Shown here one piece after another: positions 1 through 7,506 of a DNA stretch of 18,795 nt; position 1 is the first letter of the stretch, and each line of letters opens with the position of its first letter. Source of the DNA: CAZPBN01 sp964584935 (lineage in GTDB: Bacteria; Acidobacteriota; Aminicenantia; Aminicenantales; Aminicenantaceae); contig CAZPBN010000031.1 in NCBI GenBank assembly GCA_964584935.1, forward strand, positions 1 through 18,795. Direction: 5' to 3'. The translations under genes were made by a program, and so were the position numbers. The notes under the pieces were generated by a model. That model saw nothing but the letters and a program-made list of their open reading frames with translations, had not been told where the DNA came from and ran no database searches.

Positions 1-2
1 TG

Positions 3-806
3 ATATTCGATAGAAATCCCTATGTCCGGCCCCTTTCGGCAATTCTTAATGAATATAATAGGATTTGTGCCCTGTTACTTGATCGAAAAGAAGCAAAATG
101 GTATCAAATCTATATGAAAGAGATAACTCCTATTAAAGAAATTTCTGGAGATGTCCCCAGCCAAGTGAAAGAAGGCGGTTGGGAAGGATATGAATCAAAG
201 CGTATCGAAAGGCATATCGCCGCTCATCTTCATGATTTTTTTAAGACAGTCGCAAAGGAAACTTTTGAATTATTCAAGCAGAAAAATTTCAATTGGCTTT
301 TCCTGGGATGCGATGATAAATATTTTCCTGTTTTCGAACCTCTTTTACACCCATATACTAAAGAAAGGCTGAAAGGCAGGATCAAGGCTTCTCCCGGCAT
401 TTCCAAAAGTAAAATTCTTCAAGAATCGCTGGAAAAGGAAAGACGCCTGAAAGAAGAGGAGGAACAAACCATTGTGAATTCTTTCATCTCTGAGCTTAAC
501 AAAGGAGGACTGGCAACTTCGGGAATCAAAAACACTCTGAGAAGTCTCAATCGAGGAGAAGTGCAGACTCTCATAGTGAGAAGGCACTTTTCTAAGCCCG
601 GGACTATATGTCCAAAATGCAAGTTCCTTTTTTTAGATGAAAAAGAGTGCCCTTCCTGCAAAGTGGAAACCGGAAAACTCAATGATGTTATAGATGAAGC
701 GGTTGAAAAAGCATTGGATAATAACAGCGATGTCAAACATATCAATTCGCAATCAAATCTGCGCCGATATGGAAACATCGGGGCTCTCCTGAGATATAAA
801 ACATAG
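3..806 (+). CDS. eRF1-like (baeRF family) protein, 5' end outside window
   Basis: The reading frame is open back to the left edge, so the first in-frame ATG (114) is probably internal: the 37 codons before it contain a beta-strand-like stretch ending in LLLDRKEAKWYQIYM, which fits the family. The visible 267 residues resemble bacterial homologues of archaeo-eukaryotic release factor eRF1. A glycine loop GGWEGY (visible residues 58-63) is followed by a basic helix RIERH...FFKTVAKE, as in the domain that carries GGQ in eRF1. Then comes an eL30e-like region (WLFLGCDDKYFPVFEPLL), a charged coiled coil (KERRLKEEEE), and a C-terminal four-cysteine zinc-ribbon-like pair, CPKC and CPSC. Family members act or are predicted to act on peptidyl-tRNA at stalled ribosomes. 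Here the Gln of GGQ is replaced by Trp, so hydrolytic activity is doubtful. The neighbours say nothing about its role. Family assignment is fairly sure; function is inferred. Confidence 0.75.
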   Translation: MFDRNPYVRPLSAILNEYNRICALLLDRKEAKWYQIYMKEITPIKEISGDVPSQVKEGGWEGYESKRIERHIAAHLHDFFKTVAKETFELFKQKNFNWLFLGCDDKYFPVFEPLLHPYTKERLKGRIKASPGISKSKILQESLEKERRLKEEEEQTIVNSFISELNKGGLATSGIKNTLRSLNRGEVQTLIVRRHFSKPGTICPKCKFLFLDEKECPSCKVETGKLNDVIDEAVEKALDNNSDVKHINSQSNLRRYGNIGALLRYKT

Positions 807-884
807 TTGAATATTGGAAGCAGGAAGCGGAGTTATTCTATATTAATAAATGAATAGGAAGCATTAGGCGGGATTGGCTGCTGG

Positions 885-907
885 ATTGTCCGATCAAGTC
901 GGACAAT
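885..907. repeat. Perfect 9-bp hairpin, REP-like
   Basis: ATTGTCCGA (885-893) and TCGGACAAT (899-907) form a perfect inverted repeat around the loop TCAAG. It lies between two convergent genes. No T-run follows on either strand, so it is not a textbook intrinsic terminator. The surrounding sequence (GGCTGCTGGATT before, GACAAAGG after) looks like short dispersed palindromes common in bacterial intergenic spaces; that resemblance is from memory and copy number cannot be judged from one window. Confidence 0.6.
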
Positions 908-948
908 GACAAAGGAATGGCATCTATTTATCTCAACAAACACTTTTC

Positions 949-1146
949 AACGCTACTAACACAATCAACGCAAGTAACGCAATAAACGCAACAAACTCTT
1001 CAAACGCTAAAAACGCAATAAACGCTATAAACACAATCAACGCAATTAACGCGATAAACGCAACAAACCCTTCAAACGCAATAAACGCAAGTAACGCGAT
1101 AAACGCAATCAACGCAATTAACGCAAGTAATGCAAGTAACGCATTT
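949..1146. repeat. 9-bp tandem repeat, 22 units, consensus AACGCAATA
   Basis: Twenty-two consecutive 9-mers keep exact register with no insertion or deletion. The first six bases are nearly fixed (AACGCA, with occasional GCT, GCG, ACA, TCT or CCT as the second triplet) and the last three vary (ATA, ATC, ATT, AGT, ACA, TCA). A second-level period of 72 bp is visible: units 2-9 match units 10-17 at 64 of 72 positions, including the unusual AACACAATC and AACTCTTCA/AACCCTTCA units. The array ends 4 bp before the stop codon of the RND pump gene on the other strand. The plus-strand frame through it is open (Asn-Ala-X repeats, 910-1161) but has no start codon, so it is not called as a gene. Confidence 0.92.
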
Positions 1147-1150
1147 GGTG

Positions 1151-4100
1151 TTATTTACTAAACTTCACCTTGTCTAACAAGCTGTAAATAATCGGTATAA
1201 CAAAAAGTGTTAAGAATGTGGTGGCAACCAATCCACCCATCACAGATATCGCCATGGGTGCTCTCATTCCAGATCCTTCTGAAGTGCTCAAAGCCATAGG
1301 AAGCATTCCCAAGATAGTGGTGAATGCCGTGATGAGAACCGGCCGGAACCGCACAGAACAGGCATCCAGAATGGCTTTTTTCTTTTCCAATCCTCTTCGT
1401 TTCAACTGGTTGATATAATCAACCATAACAATTCCATTATTAACAGCAATCCCTCCCAACATAACAAATCCAATCATGACAGGAAGACTCACAGGTTTGC
1501 CAGAAATCAGCAGAGCCAGAATCACTCCTATCAGAGAAAGAGGAATGGTAAACATGATGACAAAGGGGTGTTTGAAGGATTCAAACTGGGAAGCCATAAT
1601 GATGTAAACAAGAAGTGTCGCCAGGAGAAAAGCACCCGCCATGATTTTAAACGCATCCTGCAATTCTTCATATTGACCGCCATATTCAACAAAATATCCT
1701 GGAGGCAATCCTTCTTCTATAACCATCATTTTGTCTTTAACTTCTTTCATCACACTTCTTAAATCTCTTCCGGCAATGTTGGCACTCACAGTAACCTTTC
1801 TTGTTTGGTTTTCCCTAGCAATCTCAATAGGACCTTCCCCGGCTGAAACAGATGCCACTTGTTCTAGACTGACTTGTTGGTTCATGGGAGTCATAATAGG
1901 AATATTTTTTATATCATCAAGACTGTCTCTGAAATCTTCTTTCAATCGAACCTTCACATCGATCTCTTCACTCTCGTCCCTGAATCTTGTGGCAACTTTT
2001 CCTAAAGAAGCTGTCTGAACTGTGTTGGCTATCTGGCTGACCATCAAGCCCATCCGCGAGGCTTTTTCCCTGTCAATTCTTATGTGGTATTCAGGTTTTC
2101 TTTCAGATAAAGAATGAGATAAATCCCTCAATCCTTCCACATCCTGAACCCGGTTTATCGCCTTATTGGCTGTATCTTTAAGAACGTTTAAACTCTTCCC
2201 GAATATTTTAATCTCTACCGGCGCTTGAGCTCCTCCCATAAACATTTGATTCATATCCAGTGCTTCGAATGTGACCCCTTTTAATTTGGGAAGTTTTCCC
2301 CTAAGTTTTTCCAAAACTTCAAGGTCAGCGAGTTTTCTCTTATCTTTACCAACCAATCCAATCCAGAGCAACCCCTCATGACTACCGCTTGCACTGAAAT
2401 TTGATGCCGCATCCTGAGGATCTTCCTCTGCCTGAGAACCGGATTGAGCGGAAATTATTTTGACAGCGGGTTCGTTTTCCAGGATATTTTCCACCATTCG
2501 AACCACACGGTCTGTTTCTTCCAGAGACGTTCCTACCGGCATCTTCACAGACAACAAAATCATGCCGCGATCCATTGAAGGCATGAATTCAGCCCCAATA
2601 AAAGGAATGATAGCAAAAGAAAGTAAAAACAAAGCTAAGGCACCTCCCAGCACCCATCCTCTTCGGCCTAAGGCACGTTCCAGCATTTTCCTGTAATACT
2701 GCTTCGGTTTTTCAAATCTGGCTGTACCCCAGCCTTTGCTTTCTTTCCCTTTTTTCTTTCTTGCCTGGAATATCAAAGAGGCCACCAGCGGAACGATGGT
2801 AAGAGCCACAAAAAGGGAAGCCACCAGAGAAAAGGCTATAGCCAGGGCTAGTCCTCTAGTGAGCTTTCCGGTGATACCACTGGCAAAAATCATGGGGAAA
2901 AAGACGGCAATGGTTGTCAATGTCGAAGCAGTGATAGCCATCCCCACTTCAGAAGCTCCTAATTTCGCCGCTTTTTCTTTGTCTTCTCCCTCCTCAATAT
3001 GCCTGTAGATATTTTCAATAACAACGATGGCATTATCAACCAGCATTCCGATTCCAAGAGCCAGGCCTCCAAGGGTTAAAAGATTGATGGTATATCCGGC
3101 TAAATAAAAAGCAATGAAGGTTGTGATGATGGATAGAGGAATAGCAAGGAAAATTGTTATGGTAGGACGCCAGTTTTGAAGAAAAATAAATATGAAAAAA
3201 ATCGCAAGAATACCTCCCACCAGAGCGTTGTTTCCTGTCCGATTAATGACCTTCTGAATCATGTTTGCCTGATCCATGGCGGTGAAAAATTTAACATCAG
3301 AGGGGAGAGTTTTCTTTATTTTCTCCAGTTCTTCTTTGACCGCATTTGTGACTATAACCGTGTTGGCGTCGGAACGTTTGCTCAACATCATAAAAACACC
3401 ACTATCTCCCTGGATTCTCGCATGGAAACGGATATCTTTCATTCCATCAATCACATCAGCCACATCATCCAAATAGACAGGTTGCCCCGTTTGAGTCGTT
3501 CCAACGACAGTCTTTCGAATATCATTGACTTTATCGAACTCTCCCAGAGTCCTCACCAGATATTCCGAATGTCCGTCAACAAAACGTCCTGCCGGGAGAT
3601 TCATATTTTCCATCCGGAGAGCCATCACAATTTGATCCATAGAAAGATTGTGAGACTCCAGGGCATTTTTATCAACATTGACCAAAATCTCTCTGATATC
3701 TGTTGAAAAAACCATAGCAGAAGCAACTCCATCGATTCGTTCAAGCCTCCTTGCCACTTCATCATCAATCAACTTTTCCAGTTTATAAACAGGTCTGCTC
3801 TCTGAAGTAATCCCGTAAAAAATAATAGGCATCTGAGAAATGTCAAACTTGACCACAATCGGATCTTCGGATTCTTCCGGCAAATAATTCTCGACCTGAC
3901 TGAGTTGATCCCTCAAATCCTGAGCCGCAAAATCAAGATTAGTTCCCCAGGCGAATTCCACCATCAACAAAGAAACACCTTCGGAGGTGAAAGAATTGAC
4001 CTCCTTAACTCCTCTTACTGAGTTCACAACCTGTTCCAAAGGCCTGGTGATGGTATTTTCAATATCTTCTGAGGAAGCTCCGCTGTAGGAAGTAATGACC

Positions 4101-4237
4101 GATACAGTGGGAAATTCAATATCCGGAAAAAAGTCGAGTCCAAGCCTTGTAAAAGCCAGTATCCCCAAAACGACCAGAATCATTGTCATCATGGAGGTGG
4201 TTACTTTTTTATTGACTGAAAATTCAGGTAACTTCAT
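1151..4237 (-). CDS. RND efflux pump inner-membrane subunit (AcrB/HAE-type)
   Basis: This 1028-residue protein has the usual length and order of a multidrug RND pump: N-terminal TM1 (about 13-32), a first periplasmic loop, TM2-6 (about 335-490), a second loop, and TM8-12 at the C terminus. It drives proton-coupled export and would trimerise in the inner membrane with the adaptor and channel encoded just upstream. The TM4 motif is GMLVDNAIVV, with Asp401 and Asn402 where AcrB has Asp407-Asp408. TM10 reads GGIAVNNGIV, with Asn near 933 where AcrB has Lys940. The proton relay is therefore not the AcrB one, although the GMLVDNA version is widespread in other RND pumps. Its ATG overlaps the adaptor stop as ATGA, indicating translational coupling. 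It is the last gene of the operon. The substrate cannot be read from sequence. Confidence 0.95.
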   Translation of the reverse strand: MKLPEFSVNKKVTTSMMTMILVVLGILAFTRLGLDFFPDIEFPTVSVITSYSGASSEDIENTITRPLEQVVNSVRGVKEVNSFTSEGVSLLMVEFAWGTNLDFAAQDLRDQLSQVENYLPEESEDPIVVKFDISQMPIIFYGITSESRPVYKLEKLIDDEVARRLERIDGVASAMVFSTDIREILVNVDKNALESHNLSMDQIVMALRMENMNLPAGRFVDGHSEYLVRTLGEFDKVNDIRKTVVGTTQTGQPVYLDDVADVIDGMKDIRFHARIQGDSGVFMMLSKRSDANTVIVTNAVKEELEKIKKTLPSDVKFFTAMDQANMIQKVINRTGNNALVGGILAIFFIFIFLQNWRPTITIFLAIPLSIITTFIAFYLAGYTINLLTLGGLALGIGMLVDNAIVVIENIYRHIEEGEDKEKAAKLGASEVGMAITASTLTTIAVFFPMIFASGITGKLTRGLALAIAFSLVASLFVALTIVPLVASLIFQARKKKGKESKGWGTARFEKPKQYYRKMLERALGRRGWVLGGALALFLLSFAIIPFIGAEFMPSMDRGMILLSVKMPVGTSLEETDRVVRMVENILENEPAVKIISAQSGSQAEEDPQDAASNFSASGSHEGLLWIGLVGKDKRKLADLEVLEKLRGKLPKLKGVTFEALDMNQMFMGGAQAPVEIKIFGKSLNVLKDTANKAINRVQDVEGLRDLSHSLSERKPEYHIRIDREKASRMGLMVSQIANTVQTASLGKVATRFRDESEEIDVKVRLKEDFRDSLDDIKNIPIMTPMNQQVSLEQVASVSAGEGPIEIARENQTRKVTVSANIAGRDLRSVMKEVKDKMMVIEEGLPPGYFVEYGGQYEELQDAFKIMAGAFLLATLLVYIIMASQFESFKHPFVIMFTIPLSLIGVILALLISGKPVSLPVMIGFVMLGGIAVNNGIVMVDYINQLKRRGLEKKKAILDACSVRFRPVLITAFTTILGMLPMALSTSEGSGMRAPMAISVMGGLVATTFLTLFVIPIIYSLLDKVKFSK

Positions 4238-5346
4238 TGGACAACCTCTACGATTTCTATTTTTGTACCCTCTTCAAGCCCATAATTACCATCCACTATA
4301 ACCAAATCTTCTTCCTGCAAGCCCTTTGCAATTTCTACCACGTCAGAATTTTCAAGACCTATACTAACTTCCTTCTTCACTGCCACATCTCCCTCACCAG
4401 CAATAAACACATATTTCCCTTCCAGAATCGCACTCTGAGGAATGACCAAAGCATCATCTCTGGTGCTCACTTCAAGGATAACCTCTCCAAATGTATTCGG
4501 CTTCAACAGCATATCTTTGTTTTCGATTTTAATCTCTACACTGAATTTTTTGGACAGAGAATCAGCTGTAAGATTCACCACATTCACAACTCCATCAAAC
4601 AATCTGTTTGGAAATGCACTTGTTTTTAAATGAGCAGGCTGGCCTTTTTTAACCCGCAAAATGTCTTTATAAGTAAGTTCCACTTCAATTTTAACAGTGG
4701 AAAAATCCATTAATGTGATAACACCACTTCCGGGAGCTCCTCCCCCCGTCATAGGATTGATCATATCTCCTACTTCAGCATTCTTTGAGGCAATCACACC
4801 ACTGAAAGGTGCTTCCATGATGGATACATCAAGATTATGACGAGCCAGATTTAAAGCCGCCTCTGCCTGTTGGAGCTGAGCCTTTGCCGAATCATAGGCT
4901 AAAGTCACTTTTTCTACCTGCTGTTCAGAGACCGCATTTTCACTCTTTAAACGCTCCATCCTTTTCATATTCCGTTCGGTATCTCTAAAATTGGCTTCGG
5001 CGACCGCAACCCCTGCCTCAGCCTGTTCAAGCTGAAGGCGAATGGCCTTTGTATCCAATTCTGCCAGCAGCTCTCTTTTTTGCACATCATCTCCCTCTTC
5101 AACATAAATCTTCGCAATTTTCCCTGAAATATCCGGAACGATCTCTATTTTTTCCCACGCTTTGATAACACCTGTATAATTCAATTTTTCGGAAATTCTC
5201 TGTCTTTTAACTTTAAAAACCTTAACCGGTGCTGCTCCATAACTTTTTTCCTTAGAACTTTCTTCTTTATTTTGTACTTGACAAGAAAACAAGAAAAAGG
5301 AAAACAAAAGAATCATTAAAAATTTAATTGCCATTTTTTCTTTCAT
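4234..5346 (-). CDS. RND periplasmic adaptor (membrane fusion lipoprotein)
   Basis: This is a 370-residue HlyD/AcrA-type adaptor linking the RND pump to the outer-membrane channel. The start is set at 5346 because GGAGGAG lies at 5351-5357. The ATG at 5439 lies inside the upstream channel gene and would put a long hydrophilic tail before the signal sequence. From 5346 the protein starts with a lipoprotein signal (hydrophobic residues 9-21, lipobox LFSC with Cys22). A first barrel/lipoyl half (VKVFKVKRQRISEKLNYTG, then IVPDISGKIAKIYVEEGDDV) follows. An alpha hairpin rich in Ala/Gln/Glu (LEQAEAGVAVAEANFRDTER... QLQQAEAALNLARHNLD) leads into a second lipoyl half (ISIM-like APFSGVIASKNAEVGD) and a C-terminal beta domain. 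The stop overlaps the pump start by 4 bp. Confidence 0.93.
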   Translation of the reverse strand: MKEKMAIKFLMILLFSFFLFSCQVQNKEESSKEKSYGAAPVKVFKVKRQRISEKLNYTGVIKAWEKIEIVPDISGKIAKIYVEEGDDVQKRELLAELDTKAIRLQLEQAEAGVAVAEANFRDTERNMKRMERLKSENAVSEQQVEKVTLAYDSAKAQLQQAEAALNLARHNLDVSIMEAPFSGVIASKNAEVGDMINPMTGGGAPGSGVITLMDFSTVKIEVELTYKDILRVKKGQPAHLKTSAFPNRLFDGVVNVVNLTADSLSKKFSVEIKIENKDMLLKPNTFGEVILEVSTRDDALVIPQSAILEGKYVFIAGEGDVAVKKEVSIGLENSDVVEIAKGLQEEDLVIVDGNYGLEEGTKIEIVEVVQ

Positions 5347-5350
5347 ATTT

Positions 5351-5357
5351 CTCCTCC
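5351..5357 (-). promoter_or_regulatory. Shine-Dalgarno GGAGGAG fixing the adaptor start
   Basis: The minus strand reads GGAGGAG then AAAT then ATG (5346). It lies in the 31-bp gap after the channel gene stop and decides between the 5346 start and the longer frame beginning at 5439. Confidence 0.85.
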
Positions 5358-5377
5358 AAAATATACTGTCAAATTCA

Positions 5378-6718
5378 TCATCTTTGACTGTCTTCTCCGA
5401 CTCCCATTGCTTTGTCCAATTGGGCAAGAGAAACCACATAATCGTATAAAGCCTGGGAATAATTCGTTTTCGCCTGTGTTAATGCCGCCTGAGCTGAGCT
5501 GACATCGAGAGTCGTTGCCAATCCTTCCGAATAATTCAATTCAGCAATTCTCAGGCTTTCCTCTGCTTGTTCAACGTTTTTCTCCTGGGAAAGAATCGAT
5601 TCCTTAGCTTCTTCCAGATTCAATATTGCCTGTTTAACTTCAAACTCAATCATATCCTTAAGGCCTTTCTTTGTGTGTTTTAGTTCTTCTATCATAGCTC
5701 TGTTCTGGGCTAATCGGGCAGAAGTTTCAAATCCGTTAAATATGGGCACCGAAAGAGTTAAATTAACCGAATAATAATTCTGCCATGTATCCTCTTTAAA
5801 ATTGAATTTATCTGCCCAAAAATTATAATTTCCTACCACGCTCAAGGAAGGAAGGCCCATTGACCGTGTCATTTTCAATGTTTCTCTCGCTATTTTATTT
5901 TGATAGTTTATCTGCTTAAGCTCTGGTCTATTCGAATATGCCTTTTCAAGGCATTCTTCGTAATCAGGTTCAACCGGCGTGTATGACAATTCTCCTTTGA
6001 TTTCAACCGGATCAGAAAGATCCATTCCCAGAAGAGTTTTTAATCCCAATTCAGCTACTTTAAGTCTGTTTTTTGCCTGGATTAACTGAGGGTTTAAATT
6101 GGCTACTTGCACTTCTGATCTTAATAAATCAAACTTCGAAGCCATCCCCACTTCATACATGCTATTGACATTATCCAAATGCTTCCTGGCAACTGCGACG
6201 GTTTCTTCGGCTACTCTCACAAATTTTTCTGCAAGCAAATATCCATAAAATGATTTTTTCGCTTCAAATACAGTTTGTTGAATCGATTGATTGACATTTT
6301 CCTTGGAGGATAAAAGATTGAATTTAGCCTGTTTGAATCCCGAAGTTAAACGCCCGCTGGTAAACAAAGGCATATTGAGAGAAAATGAAAATTGATAATC
6401 CCTGGTAAAGTCCACTTCCACCCTCTCGGGAGGCTGGCCGGGAACCATGGAAGGAAACTCCAGGTAAAAAAGTTTTTCATCGAGAGTTTGGGTTCCTTGA
6501 GCATTAAATGAAGGGAAAAATTGAGCTGCTGCTTCCCTGACTCTTGCCTTAGCCGCATCCACTCTTTCTTGAGATGCCAGGTGATAAGGATTTTGTGACA
6601 GGGCTATATCCACCGTTTTTTCAAGTGTCAGAATTATTTGTTCTTGAGAAATTAAAAATTGACAAGAAATGAAAAGTAAAAATATAATCAAAATTATTTT
6701 TCCTCTTTTATTCATCAT
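5378..6718 (-). CDS. TolC-family outer-membrane efflux channel
   Basis: This 446-residue protein has an N-terminal signal peptide (about 6-24, IILIIFLLFISCQFLIS) and two repeated outer-membrane-efflux-protein halves. Each half carries long alternating Ala/Gln/Glu helices (VDAAKARVREAAAQFFPSF; SAQAALTQAKTNYSQALYDY) and a beta-strand pair typical of the barrel (YQFSFSLNMPLFTSGRL; YYSVNLTLSVPIFNGFE). It would form the trimeric outer-membrane exit duct for the adaptor and pump that follow. AAGGAG lies just upstream; two adjacent ATGs (6718 and 6715) compete, and the second has the better 7-nt spacing. The start overlaps the end of the TetR gene by 11 bp, so repressor and channel are coupled in one transcript. 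Confidence 0.93.
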   Translation of the reverse strand: MMNKRGKIILIIFLLFISCQFLISQEQIILTLEKTVDIALSQNPYHLASQERVDAAKARVREAAAQFFPSFNAQGTQTLDEKLFYLEFPSMVPGQPPERVEVDFTRDYQFSFSLNMPLFTSGRLTSGFKQAKFNLLSSKENVNQSIQQTVFEAKKSFYGYLLAEKFVRVAEETVAVARKHLDNVNSMYEVGMASKFDLLRSEVQVANLNPQLIQAKNRLKVAELGLKTLLGMDLSDPVEIKGELSYTPVEPDYEECLEKAYSNRPELKQINYQNKIARETLKMTRSMGLPSLSVVGNYNFWADKFNFKEDTWQNYYSVNLTLSVPIFNGFETSARLAQNRAMIEELKHTKKGLKDMIEFEVKQAILNLEEAKESILSQEKNVEQAEESLRIAELNYSEGLATTLDVSSAQAALTQAKTNYSQALYDYVVSLAQLDKAMGVGEDSQR

Positions 6719-7397
6719 GACTCTCCTTTTTTATTCCATAGAGAAAAAAATTATGTAGTAAATCTGTGCTTTTTTCTATCGAATATTCCTTTTCTCGCAC
6801 CATAATCCCAAAGCTGAATCCACGTATTATGGAACCAAATATATAGGATGCATCTTTAACATTCATTTTTCTGAATTCTCCACTTTCTATTCCCTCTCGA
6901 ATAATTTCGGTTGTGATTTTTTTCATTTTCTCGGCATGCTTTTTGAATATTTCCGGGGCTTGACCTTTCTTTCCTGGACCGAATAAATTCTTGCCCTGCA
7001 TTTTAAAGATCTGTTTCACTTCAGGAATTTCGATGAAAAATATTTTGATGATGTTCTTTTTCTGCTCATGAAATGAATAAACACAATGGATATATTCCTT
7101 CAACTTTTCGCTGGCACTTTTTTCTTTATTTTTGATCTTTATAAGTTCCGCATAGATTTGCTCAAAACAATTGTTTATAACAGCAACAAACAGTTTACCT
7201 TTGCTTTTAAAATAGCTGTAGAGGGTCGCTTTAGAAAACTGGGATATTTCTGCTATTTCATCCATTGTGGCTAAGGCATAACCTTTTTTTGCAAATATCT
7301 TTTCCGCTTCATTAAGAATGAGTGTTTTATTTTCTTCCAGACGGTGTTTCTTTCTCTCCACTCTTAAATTTCTCTTTTGCATTTTCATCCTATTCAT
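6708..7397 (-). CDS. TetR/AcrR-family repressor of the efflux operon
   Basis: The protein has 229 residues with a TetR-type N-terminal DNA-binding domain: a first helix with ILNEAEKIFAKKGY, then a helix-turn-helix TMDEIAEISQFSKATLYSYF followed by KSKGKLF, at about residues 26-70. The C-terminal part is the variable ligand and dimer domain, ending IIREGIESGEFR and IFGSIIRGFSFG, which are typical of AcrR-like members. It is the first gene of the efflux operon and overlaps the channel gene, so it most likely represses its own operon and is released by a pump substrate. The start is uncertain: ATGs at codons 1, 4 and 6 are all possible and no strong Shine-Dalgarno is seen before the first. Confidence 0.93.
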   Translation of the reverse strand: MNRMKMQKRNLRVERKKHRLEENKTLILNEAEKIFAKKGYALATMDEIAEISQFSKATLYSYFKSKGKLFVAVINNCFEQIYAELIKIKNKEKSASEKLKEYIHCVYSFHEQKKNIIKIFFIEIPEVKQIFKMQGKNLFGPGKKGQAPEIFKKHAEKMKKITTEIIREGIESGEFRKMNVKDASYIFGSIIRGFSFGIMVREKEYSIEKSTDLLHNFFLYGIKKESHDE

Positions 7398-7453
7398 GCA
7401 ATAATAAATTGACTTTCAGAATAATTTTTTAATTTAGTCATTAAAATATTATC

Positions 7454-7490
7454 TATACTCTTCAGTTTAATTATTAAACTCTTTAGTTTA
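7454..7490. promoter_or_regulatory. Tandem palindromic operator, probable TetR site
   Basis: Two near-identical palindromes lie two helical turns (21 bp) apart: TATACTCTTCAGTTTA (7454-7469) and TAAACTCTTTAGTTTA (7475-7490). The second has perfect 6-bp arms around CTTT; the first has one mismatch. Between them AGTTTAA-TTA-TTAAACT (7464-7480) is also a perfect inverted repeat. The position between the repressor gene and the divergent gene at 7507, and the size, fit a TetR operator. Binding by this repressor is inferred. Confidence 0.65.
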
Positions 7491-7498
7491 GCGAACAA
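7470..7498 (-). promoter_or_regulatory. Candidate promoter of the efflux operon
   Basis: The minus strand has TTGTTC (7493-7498), a 17-bp spacer and AATAAT (7470-7475). The downstream operator palindrome (7475-7490) nearly fills the spacer, the usual geometry for TetR repression. The -35 box matches consensus weakly (3 of 6), so this is tentative. Confidence 0.4.
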
Positions 7499-7506
7499 TT
7501 GATTTA

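Noticed and set aside
949..1146. CRISPR array
   Set aside because: Units are 9 bp and contiguous, with no spacers and no cas genes.
910..1161. Open frame of Asn-Ala-X repeats through the tandem array
   Set aside because: No ATG, GTG or TTG start is present in the frame before the repeats, and a 9-bp repeat keeps any stop-free frame open automatically.
3176..3706. 176-codon open frame antisense to the RND pump gene
   Set aside because: It lies wholly inside a well-supported pump gene on the other strand, has low-complexity shadow-type composition and no ribosome-binding site.
5347..5439. N-terminal extension of the adaptor protein starting at 5439
   Set aside because: It overlaps the channel gene, places 31 hydrophilic residues before the lipoprotein signal, and the strong GGAGGAG points to 5346.
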